Shown: positions 49,438-58,485 of the stretch, piece by piece | How positions within the stretch are numbered: the first letter of the stretch is position 1 | How the letters are laid out: every line of letters starts with the position of its first letter | Source of the DNA: Janthinobacterium lividum | GTDB lineage: Bacteria; Pseudomonadota; Gammaproteobacteria; Burkholderiales; Burkholderiaceae_D | Length of the DNA stretch: 64,000 nt | Assembly: GCF_034424625.1 (NCBI RefSeq) | Contig: NZ_CP139976.1 | Span: forward strand, 5,394,001-5,458,000 | Direction of reading: 5' to 3' | The notes under the pieces: generated by a model | What the model saw: the letters and a program-made list of their open reading frames with translations, nothing else | Database searches by the model: none | What the model was told of the DNA's origin: nothing | Position numbers and translations under genes: made by a program

Positions 49438-50328
49438 TTAAGAATGGCCGTCGCCTGACGGCTCGGGCATGTTCATCAGCAGGCAGGAGCGGAATTTCGA
49501 CGGCGACATCTGCTTGTGTGCCAAAAACTGGCGGTTGAAATTGGAAAGGTTGTTGAAGCCCGTGCGATAGCAGATATCGGTGACCTTCATGTCCGTGTTC
49601 ATCAGCAGCTCGCAGGCCAGCGCGATGCGCTCCTGGTTGACGTATTGAATGAACGAGGTGCCCGTATGCTTGCGGAAGAAACGCGTGAATTTGAGCGTAT
49701 TCATCTCCGCCACGTCGGCCACGTCCTGCTCGCAAAAATCGAGCGTGATGTTCTGCTTGATATAGGCCAGCACCAGGTTGATGGTCGACGACATGTAGCG
49801 GCCCGCCTGCGCCAGGTAGGTGACGCTGGCCAGCGGGCGCCGCTCGCGGCAGTCGCACAGCTCGCCGAACAGGCGCGTAAACAGTTCGACCCGGCGCAAG
49901 CCCTGCGCCGTCGTCAATTCCTTCATCAGCGGCACCAGGCGCAGGCCCAGCGCATCGGGAAATTGCAAGCCCCTGCCCGCCTCGGCCAGCAGAGCTTTCA
50001 GGGGCGCCATCTCCGGGAACAGCAGCGCGCAACGTTCGATGAAGTCGCTGGAAAACTGCAGCACCAGGTCGCGCTCGGGCAGGACCACGCCTTCCGGCAG
50101 TTCGCTGACCCAGTTATGCGGCAGGTTCGGCCCTGTCAGGATCAGATTGCCTGCCCCGTAACTGCCGATATGGTCGCCGATAAAAAATTTGCCATTCGAT
50201 GTGATGATGAAGTGCAGCTCGTACTCGGGATGAAAATGCCATTTCGCCACGGTGTGCGGAAAACCGTGCGCCCACGCGCGAAACGATTCGTGGATCGGTT
50301 TATGGATCAGTTCCAGGTCAGGCGTCAC
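49438..50328 (-). CDS. AraC/XylS-family regulator within the polyol operon
   Basis: The 296-residue protein has an N-terminal cupin-like sensor (HFHPEYELHFIITSNGKFFI) and a C-terminal pair of helix-turn-helix units (about 190-285: DVAEMNTLKFTRFFRKHTG, MKVTDICYRTGFNNLSNFNR). It is encoded inside the operon between the ATPase and xylulokinase genes, on the same strand, so it is likely the local activator and is itself co-expressed with its targets. The effector is probably a polyol or pentulose, inferred from context only. Confidence 0.9.
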   Translation of the reverse strand: MTPDLELIHKPIHESFRAWAHGFPHTVAKWHFHPEYELHFIITSNGKFFIGDHIGSYGAGNLILTGPNLPHNWVSELPEGVVLPERDLVLQFSSDFIERCALLFPEMAPLKALLAEAGRGLQFPDALGLRLVPLMKELTTAQGLRRVELFTRLFGELCDCRERRPLASVTYLAQAGRYMSSTINLVLAYIKQNITLDFCEQDVADVAEMNTLKFTRFFRKHTGTSFIQYVNQERIALACELLMNTDMKVTDICYRTGFNNLSNFNRQFLAHKQMSPSKFRSCLLMNMPEPSGDGHS

Positions 50329-50370
50329 GGCAGTTCCCTTGCACGGTCTTGGTCACCCTATTCTAACCAC

Positions 50371-51486
50371 TTACTGACCACCGGGCGCCACGGCCAGCCC
50401 GCTGTCGGCGTCGAACAGATGCATGTGCTCTTCGTCGAAGGCCAGCGCCAGGGTCTGCCCTACCTGCGCCGCGCTGTTGGCCGCATTCGCCGGCAGCAGG
50501 GCCGACAAGGTCAAGGTGCCGCACTGAAAGCTGATCAGCGCTTCGGCGCCCAGCAGCTCGACCAGGTCGATGGCGCACGCCAGGCCATGGCTGCCGGCAT
50601 GTTCCTGCGGCAGAGCCGCGCGCAAGTGGTTCGGCCGCAGGCCGAAGACCACGCGCGCGCCGGCCGGCAGCGCCGCGAAGCGGGGCGAGACCAGCGGCCA
50701 GCGGTAGCCGGCGCATACGAGCACCGTTTGCCCGTTTTCTTTTTCGATGACGCCGTCGATGAAATTCATGGCTGGCGTGCCGATGAAGCCGGCCGCAAAC
50801 AGGGTGCGCGGGCGGTTGTACAGCTCCGCCGGCGTGCCGATCTGCTCGATATGCCCGCCCTTCATCAGCACCACCCTGTCGGCCAGGGTCATCGCTTCGA
50901 GCTGGTCGTGCGTGACGTACAGGGTGGTGGTGCGCAGGCGGCGGTGCAAGCGCTTGATGTCGGCGCGCAGCTGCGCGCGCAGCTTGGCGTCCAGGTTCGA
51001 CAGCGGCTCATCGAACAGGAACACTTGCGGCGTCTTTATCATGGCGCGCGCAATCGCCGTGCGCTGCTGCTGGCCGCCCGACATGGCGCGCGGCTTGCGC
51101 TCGAGCAGGCTGTCCAGGCTGAGGATGGCCGCCACCTCGCGCACGCGGCGCTCGATCTCGTCGTTCGGCACCTTCAGGCGGCGCAGGCCGAAGGCGATAT
51201 TGTCGTACACCGTCATGTGCGGATACAGCGCGTAATTCTGGAACACCATCGCCACGTTGCGCGCGCGGGGCGGCAAGTCGTTGACGACGGCGCCGCCGAT
51301 CAGCAGCTCGCCGCCGCTGATGTCTTCCAGGCCCGCGATCATGCGCAGCAAGGTCGACTTGCCGCAGCCCGATGGCCCCAGCAGGACGATGAATTCGCCG
51401 TCATCGATTTCCAGGTCGAACGGCTGCAGCACGGCCGTCTTCTCGTCATACGTCTTGTGCAGCTGCCTGCAGGCGATATTTGCCAT
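50371..51486 (-). CDS. sugar ABC transporter ATPase (UgpC/MalK type)
   Basis: This is the energy-coupling ATPase for the polyol importer. The 371-residue protein has Walker A GPSGCGKST, signature MSGGQQQRTAIARAM, Walker B VFLFDEPLSNLDAKLR and the H-loop YVTHDQLEAMTLADR. A C-terminal TOBE/OB region (FGLRPNHLRAALP) is typical of the carbohydrate group. It lies 2 bases after the dehydrogenase gene. The ATP motifs are canonical. Confidence 0.95.
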   Translation of the reverse strand: MANIACRQLHKTYDEKTAVLQPFDLEIDDGEFIVLLGPSGCGKSTLLRMIAGLEDISGGELLIGGAVVNDLPPRARNVAMVFQNYALYPHMTVYDNIAFGLRRLKVPNDEIERRVREVAAILSLDSLLERKPRAMSGGQQQRTAIARAMIKTPQVFLFDEPLSNLDAKLRAQLRADIKRLHRRLRTTTLYVTHDQLEAMTLADRVVLMKGGHIEQIGTPAELYNRPRTLFAAGFIGTPAMNFIDGVIEKENGQTVLVCAGYRWPLVSPRFAALPAGARVVFGLRPNHLRAALPQEHAGSHGLACAIDLVELLGAEALISFQCGTLTLSALLPANAANSAAQVGQTLALAFDEEHMHLFDADSGLAVAPGGQ

Positions 51487-51488
51487 GG

Positions 51489-52529
51489 TTAGTCTCCTGC
51501 CAGTTCAATCTGGATCTTGACGTCGCGCGGATGGCCCTTGGCCGCTTCCTCGAACGCCTGCACGCCGTCGGCAAAGCCGAAGGTACGCGAAATGAAGGGC
51601 TTCACGTCGATCTTGCCGGAGGCCAGCAAGGCGATGGCGCGCGGGAAGATGTTCGCGTAGCGGAACACCGACTCGATGCGCACTTCCTTGGCCTGGATGG
51701 CGACGATATCCAAAGGTACCTTATCTGGCGGCATACCGACCAGCACCAGGCAGCCGTTCGGGCAGAGCAGATCGATGATATTGTCGTAGGCGCGCATGCT
51801 GCCGCTGGCCTCGAAGACGATGTCGGCGCCCCATCCATCGGTAGCCTCGCGCACCGTGTCGGCCAGGCTGGCCTGGCGCACGTCGACCGTGGTCACGGCG
51901 GGATTGCCGGCGAACAGGGCCAGTTTTTCCGGCACCAGGTCGGCCAGGATCACGCGCGAGCAGCCGCCCGCCAGCGCGGCCAGGGTGTTCATGGCGCCAA
52001 TGGTGCCGGCGCCGATCACCACGGCCACGTCGCCCGGCTTGATGGCCGCCTTCTTGGCCGCCTGCAGGCCGATGGCCAGCGGTTCGACGATGGCGCCTTC
52101 GCCGAAGCTGACGTTGTCGGGCAGCTTGAAGGTGAACGAGGCCGGATGCACGACATATGGCGTGAGACAACCGTGGATGGGCGGCGTGGCCCAAAAGCGC
52201 ACGGCGGGATCGAGGTTGTACAGGCCGCGCATGGTGGCCGGCGAATCGAACTGCGGTACGCCCGGCTCCATGCAGACCCGGTCGCCCACTTTCAGGTGCG
52301 TCACTTCCACTCCGACTTCCGCCACGACGCCGGATGCCTCGTGGCCAAGCACCATCGGCGCTTCGACGGCGAAGGGGCCGATCTTGCCGTGCTTGAAGTA
52401 ATGCACGTCGCTGCCGCAGATGCCCACGGTATGAATCTTGATTTTCACGTCGCGCGGGCCGACGGCGAGCGGCACGTCGATATCGCGCAGGGTGATGGAA
52501 TGCGCCTGTTCCAGTACGAGTGCTTGCAT
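51489..52529 (-). CDS. zinc-type medium-chain dehydrogenase, probable xylitol dehydrogenase
   Basis: The enzyme probably oxidises xylitol (or a related polyol such as D-arabitol) to D-xylulose with NAD. The 346-residue protein is a medium-chain dehydrogenase: catalytic-zinc [11 protein letters not shown] near residue 40, GHEASG near 65 and the NAD fold [11 protein letters not shown] near 175. The lobe that usually carries four structural-zinc cysteines lacks them ([19 protein letters not shown]), which matches known bacterial xylitol dehydrogenases and sorbitol dehydrogenase. It is embedded in the transporter operon, upstream of xylB, which supports a xylulose-producing role. Confidence 0.88.
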   Translation of the reverse strand: MQALVLEQAHSITLRDIDVPLAVGPRDVKIKIHTVGICGSDVHYFKHGKIGPFAVEAPMVLGHEASGVVAEVGVEVTHLKVGDRVCMEPGVPQFDSPATMRGLYNLDPAVRFWATPPIHGCLTPYVVHPASFTFKLPDNVSFGEGAIVEPLAIGLQAAKKAAIKPGDVAVVIGAGTIGAMNTLAALAGGCSRVILADLVPEKLALFAGNPAVTTVDVRQASLADTVREATDGWGADIVFEASGSMRAYDNIIDLLCPNGCLVLVGMPPDKVPLDIVAIQAKEVRIESVFRYANIFPRAIALLASGKIDVKPFISRTFGFADGVQAFEEAAKGHPRDVKIQIELAGD

Positions 52530-52540
52530 GATAGCCTTCC

Positions 52541-53368
52541 TTATTTATGTTTGAGCATGGAGTTGAGCAGCCGTCCCAGGATGCCGACGAACAGCAGCGG
52601 CGGCAGCGCCAGCAGCACGGTGGAAGCGTTCACCACGCCCCACGGCACTTCCTGGCCCATCGACGTGAAGGCCGACGCCACCACGGGCAGGGTCATGCTT
52701 TTCGAGGAGGTGAGCGCCAGCGCGATCATCAGTTCGTTCCAGACCAGCACGAAGCTGAAGACGATGCCGCCCATCAGGGTTTTAGAGGCCACCGGCAGGG
52801 CCACGTGCCAGAACACCTGGTAAGGGCCGTAGCCGTCCAGCGCCGCCGCTTCCTCGATCTCTTTCGGGATGCGGGCAAACGCGGGAATCGACAGCCAGAT
52901 GATGGTCGACAGGGTCACCAGCAGATATGTCACCACCATCGACAGGCGCGAGTCGTACAGGCCCAGGTCGATCCAGATCGAGATCAAGGGAATGGCGACG
53001 GCGACGGGTGGCAAAAAGCGCAGGGAGAGCAGGAAGAACTGGATATCCTTCTTGGCCGGGATCGGATAGCGGGCGATCGCATACGCGGCCGGCACGCCCA
53101 GCACGGCGCCCAGCAACACGGCCACGCCGACGATGGCCACGCTGTTGCCCAGTCCCGTCAGCACTTCGGGGCTGGCCAGCACCTGTTTGTAGTTGGCCAG
53201 GGTCGGGCTGAAGAAAAAGCGCGGCACGGGCGTGACGATATCCATCAGCTCCTTGAAGGAATTGAGCACGGCCCACAGGATGGGAAACAGCGCCACCAGC
53301 ACGATGGCGGTGGTAATGGCGGTGGTGGCGGCATGGTCCATGCCGCGCCGAACAGTCAGTTTTCCCAT
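52541..53368 (-). CDS. carbohydrate ABC transporter permease (MalG type)
   Basis: This inner-membrane permease of the polyol importer is 275 residues long with six hydrophobic segments. The binding-protein-dependent EAA loop appears as [21 protein letters not shown]. The start [17 protein letters not shown] fits MalG-like proteins. ATG 53368 overlaps the upstream permease by 13 bases, typical of coupled permease pairs; a longer open frame upstream is out of register with that gene and is not supported. Confidence 0.93.
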   Translation of the reverse strand: MGKLTVRRGMDHAATTAITTAIVLVALFPILWAVLNSFKELMDIVTPVPRFFFSPTLANYKQVLASPEVLTGLGNSVAIVGVAVLLGAVLGVPAAYAIARYPIPAKKDIQFFLLSLRFLPPVAVAIPLISIWIDLGLYDSRLSMVVTYLLVTLSTIIWLSIPAFARIPKEIEEAAALDGYGPYQVFWHVALPVASKTLMGGIVFSFVLVWNELMIALALTSSKSMTLPVVASAFTSMGQEVPWGVVNASTVLLALPPLLFVGILGRLLNSMLKHK

Positions 53369-54246
53369 TTGGCGACACGCTTCCAGAGTAAAGTGAAGAT
53401 GACAGTCGTGGCCAGCATCATCAGCACGGCCATGCTGGACGCATACGACACCTTGCCCATCAGGCCGATGCCTTGCGCATACGCGTACATGTCCAGGGTT
53501 TCGGTGGAGATGCCGGGGCCGCCCTTGGTCATCACGTAGATCAGGTCGAACGAGCGCAGCGACTCGACCATCTTGATGAACACGAGGCTCATGATGGGCA
53601 CCTTCAGCATCGGCAGCGCAATGTACGCATACACCTGGAGCGTGCTGGCGTAATCGAGGCGCGCCGCTTCCAGCGGTTCGGCGGGCAGGGTTTCCAGCAG
53701 CTTCAGGATGACGGCGCCGAAGAACAGGCCCCACTGCCAGATGTCGACCAGCGCCACCGCGTACAGGGCCGTGGCGGGATCGGACAGCAAGGCCGTGCCG
53801 CCCAGGCCCACGCACTCGAGCAGCCAGTTGAGGATGCCCATCAGCGGCGAATACATGAACTTCCAGATGAAGGCGGCCGAGACGCGCGGCAGCAGCACGG
53901 GCACGATCAGCAGCAGCGCGATGACGTCACGCGTGCGTCCCCTGACTCTCTCGAACAGGAACACGGCCAGCAGCACGCCGACGATCAGCGAGCCGGCCAC
54001 GGTGACCACTTCCCAGATGGCCGATACCTGCACGGCATTGACGAAGCGGCGGTCGCCGAACAGGCGGATGAAATTGGCAAAGCCGACGTAATCGCTGTCG
54101 CTGTAGCGCAGCACGCGATTTTGCAGGGCCAGGTTGATGGCGGCGATGCTGGGCACCAGGCCCAGTATCAGCAGGACCAGCAGCGGCAGTGTCAGAAACA
54201 CGGCCGGCAGCCAGGTATGGCGTTTTTTACGGATAGTGTGTGGCAT
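53356..54246 (-). CDS. carbohydrate ABC transporter permease (MalF type)
   Basis: The second inner-membrane permease of the importer has 296 residues and six hydrophobic segments. The N-terminal LPAVFLTLPLLVLLILGLVP span and the EAA loop EPLEAARLDYASTLQVYAYIALP place it in the MalF/LacF group. It is the partner of the next gene, with which it overlaps. It lies 81 bases after the binding-protein gene. Confidence 0.93.
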   Translation of the reverse strand: MPHTIRKKRHTWLPAVFLTLPLLVLLILGLVPSIAAINLALQNRVLRYSDSDYVGFANFIRLFGDRRFVNAVQVSAIWEVVTVAGSLIVGVLLAVFLFERVRGRTRDVIALLLIVPVLLPRVSAAFIWKFMYSPLMGILNWLLECVGLGGTALLSDPATALYAVALVDIWQWGLFFGAVILKLLETLPAEPLEAARLDYASTLQVYAYIALPMLKVPIMSLVFIKMVESLRSFDLIYVMTKGGPGISTETLDMYAYAQGIGLMGKVSYASSMAVLMMLATTVIFTLLWKRVAKWEN

Positions 54247-54327
54247 AGGAGAGACTCTCGCAACGGACTGTCAGGCACAGGGAAGCTGGCCGCCGCCTTC
54301 GCGGGCGGCGGCGGAACGGCATGCGGC

Positions 54328-55599
54328 TTACTTTCTTTTGCTAGCCCGTTGCATCACTTCAGTCGCGTACTCATTCGCTTCATCGAGCGCGCTTTGCACG
54401 TCGCCGCGCGTGCCCGTAAATACCTCTTCCAGCACCACGCCCAGGTTGTCGCCGATGTCCGGCCACTCGGGGCTAGGCCAGATGGTGACGCGCGAGACGG
54501 GCGTGGTGTCCGTCAGGCCCGCCTGGATCTGCGGCTTGACGTGCTTGCGGAAGTAGTCGCTGGCGATGGTGCTGCTGCGGTTGTAGTCGCTGAAGACGTT
54601 GTCCTTCAGGCGCGCCTGCTCCTGTTCCTTGCCCGTGGCGAAAGCGATAAACTTGCCGGCCGCCTGGCGCGTGCATTCATCCTTCGCGCCCGTGGCGGAG
54701 ATGGCCAGGCCGTGGCCATAGGCGGCAGACGCCAGCGGCGCGGGCGGGCGCACATAGCCCACCTTGTCGACCACCGAGGATTTTTTCGGGTCTTCCATCC
54801 AGTCGGCAAACGGCGTCGACTCGATCATGAAGGCCACCTTGCCCGACCTGAACGCTTCGAGCGCATTGCTCCAGTCGTAGGTGGCACCGCCCGGCGGCGA
54901 ATACTTGAACAGGTCGCGGTACAGCGTGGTGGCCTTCACGGCCTGCGGCGAATTGAAGGTCGGCACGCCGTCCTTTTCCCACTTGCCGCCGGCGGCCAGC
55001 ATGAACGGCGACCAGCGCCACACATTCATGCCCGAGCCGCGCTGGCCCCGCGCCGCCCAGCCATACACGTTGGGCGGGCTGTTGAGTTTTTTCACGGCGG
55101 CGACCAGTTCGTCGAGCGTCTTCGGCACGGCGATGCCGGCCTTTTCCAGCAGGTCGCGGCGGTAGAACAGGAAGTCGCTGCCGCCGATCAGGGGCGCGAA
55201 ATACGCCACGCCCTTGTACGAGGCGACTGCGCGGCGGCCCGGCAGGAAGTCGTCGTAGTCGGCGTCCTTGGGCAGGTATTTGAGCAGGGGGACGACCCAG
55301 CCGGCAGTGGCAAATTCGGCCACGTTGGCTTCATCGATGTAATAGATCTGGTAGGAACCGGCCTTGGTGGAAGCATCGAGCCTGGCCTTGGAGCGGCGGT
55401 CGTTTTCGCCGAAATAGCTGATTTGTACCTTGGTGCCGCTTTTCTTTTCATACTCGGCGAGGGTCTTTTCCATCACGGTCAGGCCCAGGCTTTTTTGCGC
55501 CAGCACCTTGAGCACAGGCACCGAGCAGCTTTGCGCCGAGGCGTCTGCGAACCCGGCGGACATGAGGGCGCCCCATGCAACAGCAGTCATGATTTTCAT
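54328..55599 (-). CDS. polyol/sugar ABC transporter periplasmic binding protein
   Basis: This is the first gene of the polyol operon: a periplasmic extracellular solute-binding protein (family 1). The 423-residue precursor has a signal peptide (MKIMTAVAWGALMSAGFADA, cleavage near ASAQ). The mature protein shows LAEYEKKSGTKVQISYFGEN and the segment YYIDEANVAEFATAGWVVPL, typical of sugar-alcohol and maltose-like binders. Ligand choice, such as xylitol, D-arabitol, mannitol or sorbitol, is inferred from the dehydrogenase and xylulokinase. GGAG lies 8 bases before the ATG, with a hairpin just upstream of it. Confidence 0.93.
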   Translation of the reverse strand: MKIMTAVAWGALMSAGFADASAQSCSVPVLKVLAQKSLGLTVMEKTLAEYEKKSGTKVQISYFGENDRRSKARLDASTKAGSYQIYYIDEANVAEFATAGWVVPLLKYLPKDADYDDFLPGRRAVASYKGVAYFAPLIGGSDFLFYRRDLLEKAGIAVPKTLDELVAAVKKLNSPPNVYGWAARGQRGSGMNVWRWSPFMLAAGGKWEKDGVPTFNSPQAVKATTLYRDLFKYSPPGGATYDWSNALEAFRSGKVAFMIESTPFADWMEDPKKSSVVDKVGYVRPPAPLASAAYGHGLAISATGAKDECTRQAAGKFIAFATGKEQEQARLKDNVFSDYNRSSTIASDYFRKHVKPQIQAGLTDTTPVSRVTIWPSPEWPDIGDNLGVVLEEVFTGTRGDVQSALDEANEYATEVMQRASKRK

Positions 55600-55611
55600 A
55601 ACACGTCTCCA

Positions 55612-55656
55612 TTTTTATAGTCCGGCGGTTTTCCACCGGTATGCCAACTATAAAAA
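55612..55656 (-). promoter_or_regulatory. palindrome / hairpin before the polyol operon
   Basis: TTTTTATAGT (55612-55621) and ACTATAAAAA (55647-55656) are perfectly complementary, with an inner CCGG-GG / CC-CCGG dyad at 55622-55639. The site ends a few bases before the ribosome-binding site of the binding-protein gene. TATAGT within the promoter-distal arm could be a -10 box, but no good -35 was found. It is a strong candidate for an operator or a leader hairpin. Confidence 0.6.
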
Positions 55657-55735
55657 CAAAGACCGCGCGCCACCACTACAAAAGGCGCGGGTTTCTAAAT
55701 ACTTTTTTTCACTTCCCTGATACGCATTTGCCGTC

Positions 55736-56278
55736 TCAGTCCAGACGAAAATCCTTGCGGTAGACATTCGTCTCCTTGCCATCCGGCGGCAGGCGCGAGA
55801 AACGCTCGAAGCGCAGGCCCAGCTTGTTGAGCAGGTTGATCGACGCCTGGTTCTGCTGCGAAGTGATGCCGTACAGGGTGCGCAGGCGCAGCACGTGCTG
55901 CGCATGCTGCACGATGGCGGCCGCCGCTTCCCAGGCATAGCCCTGGCCCCAGTACGCAGGGCGCACGGCATAGCCGATATCGGGGCCGGGCAGGCTGTCG
56001 CGGCGCACCAGGCCGGCCATGCCGACAGGCGCGCCGTCGCTGCGGCGCTCGACGATGTACAGCGAATAGCCATGCGCGCGGAACTGCGCCATGGGTCCCG
56101 TTTCCAGCGCGGCGCGGGCCGCTTCCAGGGTGTGGATGTTGCGCTGCCCGATGTTGGCGATCCACGACGGGTCGTTGACCAGCTCCATGTAGAAGGCCGC
56201 ATCGTCCAGGGTAGCGGTGCGCAAGCGCAAGCGGGACGTCTCGATGACGGTGATCGGCTCTGTCATGGCGCCGCTCAT
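55736..56278 (-). CDS. GNAT N-acetyltransferase (RimJ/RimL-like)
   Basis: The 180-residue protein resembles RimJ/RimL-type acetyltransferases: SRLRLRTATLDDAAFYMELV at the start, then DIGYAVRPAYWGQGYAWEAA carrying the acetyl-CoA binding loop, and NQASINLLNKLGLRFER near the end. I chose ATG 56278, which overlaps the stop of the upstream GNAT gene (ATGA); ATG 56266 is an alternative. The two GNAT genes form a coupled pair. The substrate is unknown. Confidence 0.87.
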   Translation of the reverse strand: MSGAMTEPITVIETSRLRLRTATLDDAAFYMELVNDPSWIANIGQRNIHTLEAARAALETGPMAQFRAHGYSLYIVERRSDGAPVGMAGLVRRDSLPGPDIGYAVRPAYWGQGYAWEAAAAIVQHAQHVLRLRTLYGITSQQNQASINLLNKLGLRFERFSRLPPDGKETNVYRKDFRLD

Positions 56279-56793
56279 GCCGGCCACTGCATCGGGTCGG
56301 TCAGCAGCTGGTACATCACGTAGGCATCGACATAGCCCAGCTGCGCGTGGCGGTAGGCCAGTGGCAGGGTGGCAACGACCGTGAAGCCCAGTTTTTTCCA
56401 CAGGGTGACGGCAGCCAGGTTGGTGCTGACGACGAAGTTGAACTGCATCGCCAGGTAGCCCGCGCGGCGTGCTTCTTCCATGCAGTGCACGCCCAGCAGG
56501 CGGCCCACGCCCACGCCCTGCGCGGCGGGATCGACCATGAACGAGGCATTGGCCACGTGCGATCCATGGCCCGGCTGGTTCGCCACCAGCTTGTACATGC
56601 CCAGCAGGCGCTCGCTGCCCATCACGGCGACAAAGCTTTGCACGCCGGGGCCGAACCAGTAGGCATGGCACTCTTCGCGCGTGGTATCGGCGGGGAAGGT
56701 ATAGGTGTCGCCGCCGGCAACCAGAGTCTGGAAGATCGGCCACATGGCGTCGAAGTCGGCTTCGTTGGCCGGGCGGATATCAATTTCTTTCAA
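56275..56793 (-). CDS. GNAT N-acetyltransferase with TTG start
   Basis: The 172-residue protein is a GNAT enzyme: IDIRPANEADFDAMWPIFQ, the acetyl-CoA loop DPAAQGVGVGRLLGVHCME, and AVTLWKKLGFTVVATLPLAY. It begins at a TTG codon 7 bases after GGGAG; no ATG in frame has a comparable ribosome-binding site, so a TTG start is the best reading. Its stop overlaps the downstream GNAT start (ATGA). The substrate is unknown. Confidence 0.85.
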   Translation of the reverse strand: MKEIDIRPANEADFDAMWPIFQTLVAGGDTYTFPADTTREECHAYWFGPGVQSFVAVMGSERLLGMYKLVANQPGHGSHVANASFMVDPAAQGVGVGRLLGVHCMEEARRAGYLAMQFNFVVSTNLAAVTLWKKLGFTVVATLPLAYRHAQLGYVDAYVMYQLLTDPMQWPA

Positions 56794-56829
56794 AGCGGTA
56801 CTCCCGATAACAAGTGATGGATGATTGTA

Positions 56830-58104
56830 TCAGCGCCCCAGGCGAAAATTGACCGTTTCGGGCCGTCCCGGCAGGTGCAGGCGCGATTGCGCGCGGGGCG
56901 CCTCGCTGACGACTTTCCCCCGCCGCAGCACCAGGCGCCGCGCCGCGCGCAGGCGCAGCGCTTCCACCGTGGAGCTGCAATCGAGGATCAGCAAGTCCGC
57001 ATGGCAGCCGGGCGCGATGCCGTAGCCATCGAGGCCCAGGATGCGCGCCGGCGTCTCCGTCACGGCCAGGAAGCAGTCGTGCATGGCTTGCTGGCCCGTC
57101 ATCTGCGCCACGTGCAAACCCATGTGCGCCACTTCCAGCATGTCGCCCGACCCGAGGCTGTACCACGGGTCCATCACGCAGTCGTGGCCGAAGGCGACGG
57201 GAATGCCGGCGGCCAGCATCTCGGGCACGCGCGTCATGCCGCGCCGCTTCGGATACGTGTCGTGGCGCGCCTGCAAAGTGATGTTGATGAGGGGGTTGGC
57301 GATGGCCGCCACGCCCGCCTCGCGGATCAGGGGCAGCAGTTTGCTGACATAATAATTGTCCATCGAATGCATGGACGTCAGGTGCGACCCCGTCACCCTG
57401 CCCTGCATGCCAAGACGCTGGCTGTGGAAGGCCAGGGTTTCGATGTGGCGCGACAGCGGGTCGTCCGACTCGTCGCAGTGCATGTCGACCATCAGGCCAC
57501 GTTCACAGGCAAATTCGCACAGCAGGCGCACGGATTCCGCGCCGTCGGCCATGGTGCGCTCGAAATGCGGGATGCCGCCCACCACGTCGACGCCCATGGC
57601 AATCGCGCGCTTCAGATTGTCGAAGGCGCCGGGGCTGCGCAGGATGCCATCCTGCGGGAAGGCCACCAGCTGCAAATCGAGATACGGCGCCACTTGCCGC
57701 TTGACGTCGAGCAGCGCTTCGACGGCCAGCAGGCGCGGGTCGCAGATATCCACGTGCGAGCGGATGGCCAGCAAGCCGCGCGCCACGGCCCAGTCGCAAT
57801 ACTGCAAGGCGCGATCCACCAGGGCGTCCTGCGTCAATTGCGGCTTCAGTTCGCCCCACAGGGCAATGCCTTCGAGCAGGGTGCCGGAGGCGTTCACGCG
57901 CGGCAAGCCGTAGCTGAGCGTGGCGTCCATGTGGAAGTGGGCGTCGACGAACGGCGGCGTGACGAGGTCGCCGGCGGCGTCGATCTCTTGCGCGCCCGCC
58001 ACGGGCAAGGCGGGGCCGACGGCGGCGATGCGGCCGCCCTCGATGGCGATATCGATGGCGCGGCGCCCGTCGGGCAGGCTGGCATTGCGGATGACAAGGT
58101 CCAT
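56830..58104 (-). CDS. amidohydrolase, cytosine deaminase-like
   Basis: This is a metal-dependent amidohydrolase that probably deaminates cytosine or a related heterocycle. The 424-residue protein has the metal-binding DAHFHMDATLSYG near residue 55, the HCDESDDPLSR motif near 210 and GHDCVMDPWYSLGSGDM near 305. These match CodA-like deaminases (HxHxD, HxDE, GHD). The first metal motif reads HFHMD, as in CodA. ATG 58104 is preceded by AAGGAGTGTC. A perfect palindrome lies about 30 bases upstream. No cytosine permease lies next to it, so the exact substrate is less sure. Confidence 0.85.
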   Translation of the reverse strand: MDLVIRNASLPDGRRAIDIAIEGGRIAAVGPALPVAGAQEIDAAGDLVTPPFVDAHFHMDATLSYGLPRVNASGTLLEGIALWGELKPQLTQDALVDRALQYCDWAVARGLLAIRSHVDICDPRLLAVEALLDVKRQVAPYLDLQLVAFPQDGILRSPGAFDNLKRAIAMGVDVVGGIPHFERTMADGAESVRLLCEFACERGLMVDMHCDESDDPLSRHIETLAFHSQRLGMQGRVTGSHLTSMHSMDNYYVSKLLPLIREAGVAAIANPLINITLQARHDTYPKRRGMTRVPEMLAAGIPVAFGHDCVMDPWYSLGSGDMLEVAHMGLHVAQMTGQQAMHDCFLAVTETPARILGLDGYGIAPGCHADLLILDCSSTVEALRLRAARRLVLRRGKVVSEAPRAQSRLHLPGRPETVNFRLGR

Positions 58105-58133
58105 GCGGACACTCCTTCTGTTGGCTACTTGGG

Positions 58134-58151
58134 GGCAATGACATCATTGCC
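58134..58151. promoter_or_regulatory. 18-bp palindrome upstream of the deaminase gene
   Basis: GGCAATGA-CA-TCATTGCC is a perfect 8-bp dyad with a 2-base centre, 30-47 bases upstream of the ATG at 58104. Its size and position fit an operator bound by a dimeric repressor, for example of the GntR or TetR type; the regulator is not identified. Confidence 0.65.
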
Positions 58152-58317
58152 ATTACATCTACTTCCGTGCGAATGCTGCAGTGCAAAAATATAGCGACTG
58201 GCAAAAACATAGCCATAGAATCACGATGCGCGCCTTGCGCGGGCGCAAACATTCGTCAGACAGCAACAAGCTGATGAATACTATGCCGCCATGACAGGGC
58301 GGCGCGATAAAAATAAC

Positions 58318-58346
58318 TTTCAACCAACTCGAATCACCGCTAGAAT
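58318..58346 (+). promoter_or_regulatory. possible promoter of the phasin gene
   Basis: TTTCAA (58318-58323) and TAGAAT (58341-58346) are spaced by 17 bases. The -35 is weak. The leader to the phasin ATG would be about 130 bases. Confidence 0.4.
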
Positions 58347-58485
58347 ATTCATATTGCGTTGCATCAAAATCAGCCTATGATCAGCTATTCAGCACGCTAC
58401 CCGCTTTACAAAACGCGGCCAACTCTGGTTTTCGGGATTTTGCAGAGCGTTTTGCCAGCATTTTAATCCGTACAAAGGAGTAAAT

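Larger units (their letters stand above)
58105..58485. other. intergenic region between the deaminase and phasin genes
   Basis: No gene is supported. It holds the palindrome before the deaminase gene (58134-58151) and the probable phasin promoter (58318-58346). A/T-rich stretches between 58300 and 58480 suggest further promoter-proximal sequence. Confidence 0.5.
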
